Assembly: GCA_934254725.1 (NCBI GenBank)
Contig: CAKQLR010000010.1
Coordinates: 1 to 47,958 of the forward strand
Direction: 5' to 3'
DNA length: 47,958 nt
Source of the DNA: an uncultured Clostridia bacterium
GTDB lineage: Bacteria; Bacillota; Clostridia; Christensenellales; Borkfalkiaceae
The position numbers and the translations under genes were made by a program. The notes below the pieces were generated by a model. It saw nothing but the letters and a program-made list of their open reading frames with translations, was not told where the DNA came from and did not search any database. Shown here in pieces: positions 42,741 through 47,958 of this stretch; position 1 is the stretch's first letter, and the number at the start of each line of letters is the position of its first letter.

Positions 42741-44531
42741 TTACAAAACGTTGGTCGTTACAACCTGTTTCCAATCGTTATTCACGATGGGTTTGCCGTA
42801 AAGCTTTTTGCCGCCGCCCATTACGTCAAGCAGCGTTTCTTCAAGCTCCTCCAGACAACAAATATCGCCGTCGAGATAACCTTTCAGCCTGCGTTCTGCA
42901 GTCTTTAACCTTTGCAGCAGTCCGCCGAAACGTATATCCTGAACTTCAAATCCCTGCGGTTTGTTATAAGCAAACCACATTTCGGAGAACAAATCGTAAA
43001 ACCTTTGAACTCTTCCGATTATTAAACGTATTTCTTTAAGACATTTGCTTAAAGTTTCTTTATCCTTTTCCGCGTAGGCTTTTCTCAGCCTTATACCTAA
43101 GGAATATTTCAGCTCCATTACGTCGCACAGAGCCGTTGCTTCTTTAAACAGTATACCGAATTTGCAGTTTTTCCCCGCTTTTTTTATCCTTTCGGAGTAC
43201 TTTTTGTAAATGCTTCCGTCCTCGTCGCCGACGAAACAATCGAACTGACCGAGAAGCGGGTCGTTAAAAAGCATATACTTTGCTGGGTTTGCCCACTCGT
43301 CGTTGTCCTCTGGTAGTCTGTACGGCAAATCGAGCGTTAGATATTCCTCGAACAAAATGCCGGTTATTTCTTTAAACAAATTGTTTCTTTCGCTTTCGGA
43401 AACGCTGTTTATCGTGCCTGCAAAAAACGAAATTGCGGGTAAAACGGAATATGCCGGGCATTCGCCTCCGCCGTCGCCCCACGCCGTAAGCTGAAATTCT
43501 TTTATATTTCTCTGCGCGCAAGCTTCCAAAGCGGGCTTAATGGTTGCTATACTTGTACGGTTCATCGGAATAAATCCGCACCATTTCCACGCGCCGCCAG
43601 CGAAAACCACGTCAAAACCCGTTTTCAGGCACTCGTCTATCTCGTCCAGGTAATGCTGTTTGTCGGTAGAATAATAATTCCAGCAGATTACTTTTAAACT
43701 TTCCGAAGTAACGGAATTTTTGTCCGCGCCGAACTTCTTGATCATATCCCCGAAAGCCATTATTCCGAAACCGTACTTCTTTGCGATTTCCGAAACCCTC
43801 GTAAGATGCCTTGAAAAAAGCTCGCCTTTATCGCATTCGCCGAATTTCTCCGCATATTTGCCAGTGCCAAGCTCAGGGGCTTCGTCAAGTCCTACGTTCA
43901 CGATATGCGTACTGTACGCTGCCCTGAGCGAAGCGAACATTTTATCCAGAAACTCGTAAGTTTTTTCGTCGTCCGCAAGAAGAATATCGTTCGTATCGTA
44001 AATATCGCTTTTCCACTTTCTAAAAGACGCCATATGACCTAACGTCTGCACGCACGGAACAAGTTCCATACCTATATCCGAACAAAATCCGTCAAGCTCT
44101 CTTATTTCGGCAATCGAGTATCTGCCACGCATATAGCCGAAGTACTCTTCGCCCTCTATTTCAAACGTGTCCTCGGTGTAAAGCATAAGCCTGTCGTAGC
44201 CGAATAACGCCAGAATAACGGCAAGCTCTTTCAGCTTATCTATCCTCATAACCGCGTTGCGGGAACAATCGAGCATAAAGCCGACGTTTTTATCGCTTAC
44301 GGGTAAACGGCAGGAATACTCCGTCGGACGATTTAACGAAAGATATTTTGAAATACCCGTTAAAACGTCGCGGACGTTATCCGTTTCAACGGATATTTTT
44401 CCGCCCGAAACTTTTAACAAACGGTCATGCGAAAATTTTACGGTCACGCCGTCCGTTTCTATTTTTGTTTTCCGCTTAAGAAACTCTAAAATCCCTTCGG
44501 ATTTCTTTAAAAATTGTTCGATATTATCCAT
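42741..44531 (-). CDS. GH20-like beta-N-acetylhexosaminidase
   Basis: A 596-residue protein without signal peptide, so probably cytosolic. A short N-terminal domain (about 1-80) precedes a TIM barrel. The family Asp-Glu pair is Asp216-Glu217 in NVGLDEAPELG, where the Asp positions the substrate acetamido group and the Glu is the acid. The VQTLGHMASFRKW block (about 161-173) and CWNYYSTD also fit the GH20 branch. It would release a terminal GlcNAc or GalNAc from an imported oligosaccharide. It is the first gene of the leftward cluster, divergent from an AraC-type regulator. The Shine-Dalgarno (AGGG) is weak and no clear leftward promoter is visible. Confidence 0.78.
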   Translation of the reverse strand: MDNIEQFLKKSEGILEFLKRKTKIETDGVTVKFSHDRLLKVSGGKISVETDNVRDVLTGISKYLSLNRPTEYSCRLPVSDKNVGFMLDCSRNAVMRIDKLKELAVILALFGYDRLMLYTEDTFEIEGEEYFGYMRGRYSIAEIRELDGFCSDIGMELVPCVQTLGHMASFRKWKSDIYDTNDILLADDEKTYEFLDKMFASLRAAYSTHIVNVGLDEAPELGTGKYAEKFGECDKGELFSRHLTRVSEIAKKYGFGIMAFGDMIKKFGADKNSVTSESLKVICWNYYSTDKQHYLDEIDECLKTGFDVVFAGGAWKWCGFIPMNRTSIATIKPALEACAQRNIKEFQLTAWGDGGGECPAYSVLPAISFFAGTINSVSESERNNLFKEITGILFEEYLTLDLPYRLPEDNDEWANPAKYMLFNDPLLGQFDCFVGDEDGSIYKKYSERIKKAGKNCKFGILFKEATALCDVMELKYSLGIRLRKAYAEKDKETLSKCLKEIRLIIGRVQRFYDLFSEMWFAYNKPQGFEVQDIRFGGLLQRLKTAERRLKGYLDGDICCLEELEETLLDVMGGGKKLYGKPIVNNDWKQVVTTNVL

Positions 44532-44625
44532 ATTGCCCTATAAAAATAGCACATCGCAGGGCGGATTTCAATGGCAACAACAAATATATACTTGTAAAAA
44601 ATAAACTTTTCGTTTTCCTTAGCCC

Positions 44626-44654
44626 TTGACATTTAGAAAATTAAACAATATAAT
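44626..44654 (+). promoter_or_regulatory. perfect consensus promoter of the AraC-type regulator
   Basis: TTGACA at 44626-44631, a 17-base spacer and TATAAT at 44649-44654 match sigma-A exactly. A short dyad GCGGA (44684-44688) / TCCGC (44698-44702) lies in the leader. Constitutive expression of the regulator is likely. Confidence 0.85.
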
Positions 44655-44719
44655 TTGTATGCAATCGTAAAAAACGGATGAATGCGGAATAAAAAGCTCC
44701 GCTTTATAAAAAGGGGATT

Positions 44720-45571
44720 ATGAACAAAGACGTTTTTTCAAAGGATATTTACTTCAGATATATCAACACACAGCTGCTCGGGGATATAAATATTATGGAT
44801 GTAGGCTTCGAATGTTGCTCCGCCTCGAAACCGATAATTTACATCGGTGCGCGCGAAAACGTCGCCATACATTTTGTTTACGACGGGGTTGGATACGTAG
44901 AAACGGGTGATAAAAAGTACAAACTTACCAAAAACTGTATGTTTTTCTCCCCTGTTAAATCCACTTACTATCCGGACGCCAAAAATCCCTGGAAATATAT
45001 GTGGATAGAACTGAACGGAGGAAAAGCCATGACGGTGCTTGCAAAAATGGGCTTCGTTCAGGACGAACCGGTGTATCAATGCCAGAATTCGGACGTCGTG
45101 GAAAATATTTTTCGCTCCTGTATTTCAAACAACAATCTTTGCATATCCACGGACGACGCATTTTGTCTGTCTAAATTGTTCGAGCTTGTGGCTACAATAG
45201 CAGAAGAAAGAAATATAGTAGGCAGATCGAATCAGTCAAAAAACAAACAATGCGTGGAATTCGTTCTCGCCTTTATAGAAAAGAATTTCAACAACAGGGA
45301 AATATGCACGCTGAGCTCTATAGCAAAGCAATTATACTTTTCACCCATATATCTGAACAGAATTTTCAAAAAAGAAACGGGGTATACGGTTTATCAGTAT
45401 ATAATAGTATACAGGATTTCCGCGGCATGCAGCCTGCTTTCAAACAGAAACATGTCAATAGCGGAAGTAGCTCGCTGCGTGGGTTTTGACGACCCCGCTC
45501 ACTTCACTAAAATATTCAGGCAACACATGAACGTCCCCCCGACATTGTACAACAAACGAGAAGAAAATTAA
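44720..45571 (+). CDS. AraC-family transcriptional regulator
   Basis: A 283-residue regulator of standard length. The N-terminal part (about 15-150) is an AraC-type cupin effector domain (HFVYDGVGYVETGDKKYKLTKNCMFF). The C-terminal part (about 185-283) holds the two helix-turn-helix motifs (LSSIAKQLYFSPIYLNRIFKKETGYTVYQYI and MSIAEVARCVGFDDPAHFTKIFRQHM). These proteins usually activate sugar genes on ligand binding. It is divergent from the GH20-permease cluster and is the obvious candidate activator. The ligand is unknown. Confidence 0.92.
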   Translation: MNKDVFSKDIYFRYINTQLLGDINIMDVGFECCSASKPIIYIGARENVAIHFVYDGVGYVETGDKKYKLTKNCMFFSPVKSTYYPDAKNPWKYMWIELNGGKAMTVLAKMGFVQDEPVYQCQNSDVVENIFRSCISNNNLCISTDDAFCLSKLFELVATIAEERNIVGRSNQSKNKQCVEFVLAFIEKNFNNREICTLSSIAKQLYFSPIYLNRIFKKETGYTVYQYIIVYRISAACSLLSNRNMSIAEVARCVGFDDPAHFTKIFRQHMNVPPTLYNKREEN

Positions 45572-45600
45572 ACGACAGAAACCTTTTAAAAACAAAGACA

Positions 45601-45634
45601 AACGGCGAGCGGAATTACTCCGCTCGCCGTTTTA
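45601..45634. terminator. bidirectional terminator between the AraC regulator and the GH106-like gene
   Basis: AACGGCGAGCGGA (45601-45613) pairs perfectly with TCCGCTCGCCGTT (45619-45631) around a 5-base loop. A short T run follows to the right and an A-rich stretch lies to the left. The two flanking genes converge on it. Confidence 0.85.
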
Positions 45635-45695
45635 CATATAAATATTATTTTGTCGCATACGCGTATTTTAAGCCGTATATAGACCGACTACCGTT

Positions 45696-47958
45696 TTAAG
45701 ATACAGTAAAGAAGCCCGTTCTGTTTGCGGGAAGGGTAAACGTAAACTTAAGTTTATCGCCAGTTCTCGTAGCGGTGATTTCTGTAATTTCTCCGCTTAC
45801 GGCGTCATAATAACGAACTTTGTTTCCCTTAGCCGCTTCGAGAGTGAAGCCTGTGGTTTTGTCTTCTGCATATGCGTTCACGACGGTAAACACGCTGTAA
45901 TTAGCATTTTCACGCTTTGTTATATACACATCGGAAGAGTATAAATCATCCAATACGGCGTAAGTCATTCCTTCGTCGCGCAGTCTTTTTGCAGCCGCTG
46001 CGCCGGAAGTTACCGTTACGCACGCAGGCAGAACTTTTTCGACGAATTGTTTTTCGGCAGTGCTTTTTCCGAATTCGCAAACAACTTTTTCTATACCGCC
46101 CACAAGGTAAATTTTTACCCCGCGGAAAGCTGCTTCCGCAAGTTTTTCGACCGCTTCCGAGCGCAACGCGTTCGTATACGGCAAAACTATAGCTTCAAAC
46201 CTTTCGCCGTTAGGTGAAACCAAAGCGTTATCTTTGACTTCCATTTTCGAAAGATTTATATAGTCGGTTAAATCGTAATCGATTTGCTTTGCCGTAAGTC
46301 CCCGACATACGTCGGTAAAGCTGTCGGAAACTTCCCTCGCTTCTTCTCTCGGCAACCACATGTTCATCGTCGGAAGCGTTTCCGCGGCGACACCCTCATA
46401 AGGGTAGTACACGAGAGTTTTTGCTCTGTGCTCGCTGCCCGTGACCATATATCTCATTCTACCGATGGCAGCCGAGAAAATTTTATCCTCTTCCTTCGTG
46501 TGGTTGTTGCCCTGATAATAGTACGAAGCGAAGTTGTTTATGCCGAACGCCACCTGCGCGCCTACGGCGTTAAGCTGGCTGTACATATCGCCCGCCGTTC
46601 CGTCAAAAGCCCCCGATATCTCGGCAAAAGTGTCTGTTTTGCCCGTAAAGTCTGCGGCGGAACCCGCGAATTTAGAAGTAATGCAGGCGTCCTGAGCAGC
46701 CCTTGCCGCAGTGGAATACAGCAGGTCGGTTCCGGGTATTCCCATGGTGCCGAGGAGCTGAATCATATTGCCCGCAAACCATACGTTCTGGAAAAGCGAT
46801 TCTTCCAGAAGGAGATGCCCGGAGCTTTTTACGCCGTGAGCGTCGCACCAGTCGGAAGTCTTTTGCAGATAATTATTTCTGAAAAGCTCGCCCGTAAGCA
46901 AGTAGAAATCCATTCTCACCTTGCGGCAAACGTCCGAATTGTCGTCCATATACAGATAGCCGAGTTTATCCTCGAGCGAATAGCCGTAAGTCTGTTTGAA
47001 ATAATCGAACAATCTGTCCGAATAATTCAGGCATTCCAAAATAGGAATATTCATATCCGGAGTGTCTATTACCGTACGGTTTCTGTCGGAAAGGTCAAAG
47101 TAATTGCCCTGAAGAGCGGGTTCGTCCGTGAAAAACGCCTTTATGCCTTTGCCGAAGTGCTCGCCGAGATATTCGTAATATTTCTCGTGCGTGATGGAAA
47201 TAAATTTTTCGGCAGGCTCTTTGTCAAGCATATTTATATAGCGTTGCTGAGCGTACCAGTTTTCCATTGCGTGGGTCTTTTCATACCAACGTTTCGACAT
47301 GTACACGACGAGGATTTTGCTCGTTTTTGTGCGATTTGCGTAGGTAATCGAATTTTTCTGTTCGTTGATAAGGTTCTTTACGGATATGCCGGAAGACAGG
47401 TCTGCGTTATCCGTATCGCTGCCGTCGTAAACAAAAGCGTCTACTATTTCCTTGTGTCCGTAAAGAAGGTCTATAGTCTGCACGTCGCCCGCGCCGACGA
47501 CCTTTTTAACGGATACAAGCCCCAAAGCTTCGTACTCCGGGTTGCCGCTGAGCGTCTGCCCGCGAGCACAGCCGGAGGGATATCCGTATTCGTCGTAAAG
47601 CCAGACGTACATTCCGTTATCGATGGCGAAGTCTATCACGTTTTGCAGCGAACTCCACTCTCTTTCATTGTTAAGGTAATTATTCGACCAGGAAACGTTC
47701 GTTACGACCCCGCCGTATCCCCTCGACAGCACGTCGGTTATAAGACCTTGCGTCGACGAGTGCATCATTACCATGGGTCTGTCCGAAAGGGACGGATTTT
47801 TAAACAACTCGTCGTTTATTATCTTTACGTTTTCGTCCGGTTTCGTATCGGAAGAATCTCCGCCCGAGGACGAAGTGCTTTCGGTAGTGTTTCCGGACCC
47901 CGAAGAATCCTTATTGTCGTTATTCGAACAGGAAAAACAAAAACACATAGTAGTAAGT
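45696..47958 (-). CDS. GH106-like glycoside hydrolase lipoprotein, 5' end cut by the window
   Basis: At least 753 codons are present. The signal peptide runs off the right edge: the frame stays open through LTTMCFCFSC, whose last Cys is the likely lipidated residue, followed by a Ser/Gly/Asp/Thr linker. The ATG at 47948 lies inside the signal and is not the true start. Motifs resemble the GH106 rhamnosidase group: LYDEYGYPSG with ARG following, FFTDEPAL, and HLLLEE in the barrel. A C-terminal glutamine-amidotransferase-like and beta domain follows (AIVLPYTNALR). It probably cleaves alpha-L-rhamnosides or another deoxysugar outside the cell. The GH family is likely but not certain. It converges with the AraC-type gene and is not part of the region 3 unit. 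Confidence 0.7.
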   Translation of the reverse strand, partial: LTTMCFCFSCSNNDNKDSSGSGNTTESTSSSGGDSSDTKPDENVKIINDELFKNPSLSDRPMVMMHSSTQGLITDVLSRGYGGVVTNVSWSNNYLNNEREWSSLQNVIDFAIDNGMYVWLYDEYGYPSGCARGQTLSGNPEYEALGLVSVKKVVGAGDVQTIDLLYGHKEIVDAFVYDGSDTDNADLSSGISVKNLINEQKNSITYANRTKTSKILVVYMSKRWYEKTHAMENWYAQQRYINMLDKEPAEKFISITHEKYYEYLGEHFGKGIKAFFTDEPALQGNYFDLSDRNRTVIDTPDMNIPILECLNYSDRLFDYFKQTYGYSLEDKLGYLYMDDNSDVCRKVRMDFYLLTGELFRNNYLQKTSDWCDAHGVKSSGHLLLEESLFQNVWFAGNMIQLLGTMGIPGTDLLYSTAARAAQDACITSKFAGSAADFTGKTDTFAEISGAFDGTAGDMYSQLNAVGAQVAFGINNFASYYYQGNNHTKEEDKIFSAAIGRMRYMVTGSEHRAKTLVYYPYEGVAAETLPTMNMWLPREEAREVSDSFTDVCRGLTAKQIDYDLTDYINLSKMEVKDNALVSPNGERFEAIVLPYTNALRSEAVEKLAEAAFRGVKIYLVGGIEKVVCEFGKSTAEKQFVEKVLPACVTVTSGAAAAKRLRDEGMTYAVLDDLYSSDVYITKRENANYSVFTVVNAYAEDKTTGFTLEAAKGNKVRYYDAVSGEITEITATRTGDKLKFTFTLPANRTGFFTVS

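Overview
The window looks like a carbohydrate-utilisation region from a Gram-positive anaerobe of the Bacillota (Clostridia-like, probably a gut or rumen organism). The evidence is many Gram-positive lipoprotein signals (hydrophobic stretch, lipobox, Cys), near-consensus sigma-A promoters with 17-bp spacers, strong AGGAGG-type ribosome binding sites, LplB/LplC-type sugar ABC permeases encoded without an ATPase, and Ser-rich linkers after lipoprotein signals. Naming a lower taxon would be a guess. I found no rRNA, tRNA, CRISPR array, transposase or phage gene.

Region 1 (about 285-6207, + strand) is an intracellular sugar or polyol catabolic set: a Gfo/Idh/MocA dehydrogenase, a zinc-dependent medium-chain dehydrogenase, an FGGY (xylulokinase-like) kinase and a deoxyribose-phosphate-type aldolase in one tight operon. 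A DeoR-family regulator with its own promoter and a D-lyxose-isomerase-like cupin follow, ending at a clear terminator. Together they could oxidise or isomerise a pentose or polyol to a ketose, phosphorylate it and split it.

Region 2 (about 6248-31018) starts with a GntR/LacI hybrid regulator transcribed leftwards from a perfect consensus promoter. A long rightward cluster runs away from it: an unrecognised cytosolic protein, a GH63/GH37-like glycosidase, two large C-terminally anchored surface proteins, an ABC sugar importer (binding protein and two permeases), two lipoprotein relatives of the unrecognised protein, a 1016-residue surface protein with a triplicated domain, a GH65 phosphorylase, a CE2-like esterase, three tandem SGNH esterases and a fourth small SGNH hydrolase. 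It ends at a bidirectional terminator. The set suggests capture, deacylation, import and intracellular cleavage of an acylated, probably alpha-glucosidic, saccharide.

Region 3 (31066-45571) is a leftward cluster controlled, by inference, by a divergent AraC-family regulator: a GH20-like hexosaminidase, LplB- and LplC-like permeases, a large LplA-type binding lipoprotein, a parallel beta-helix lipoprotein with a CBM9-like tail, a 1154-residue lipoprotein with five tandem repeats, and a GH36/raffinose-synthase-type alpha-galactosidase. Region 4 (45696 to the right edge) is a GH106-like lipoprotein cut by the window end.

The most unusual content is in region 2: an unrecognised three-member family present in both cytosolic and lipoprotein forms, three surface proteins sharing a Cys-containing C-terminal anchor (Gly-Cys, then a membrane segment and a basic tail), and duplicated all-beta surface proteins with no assigned function.
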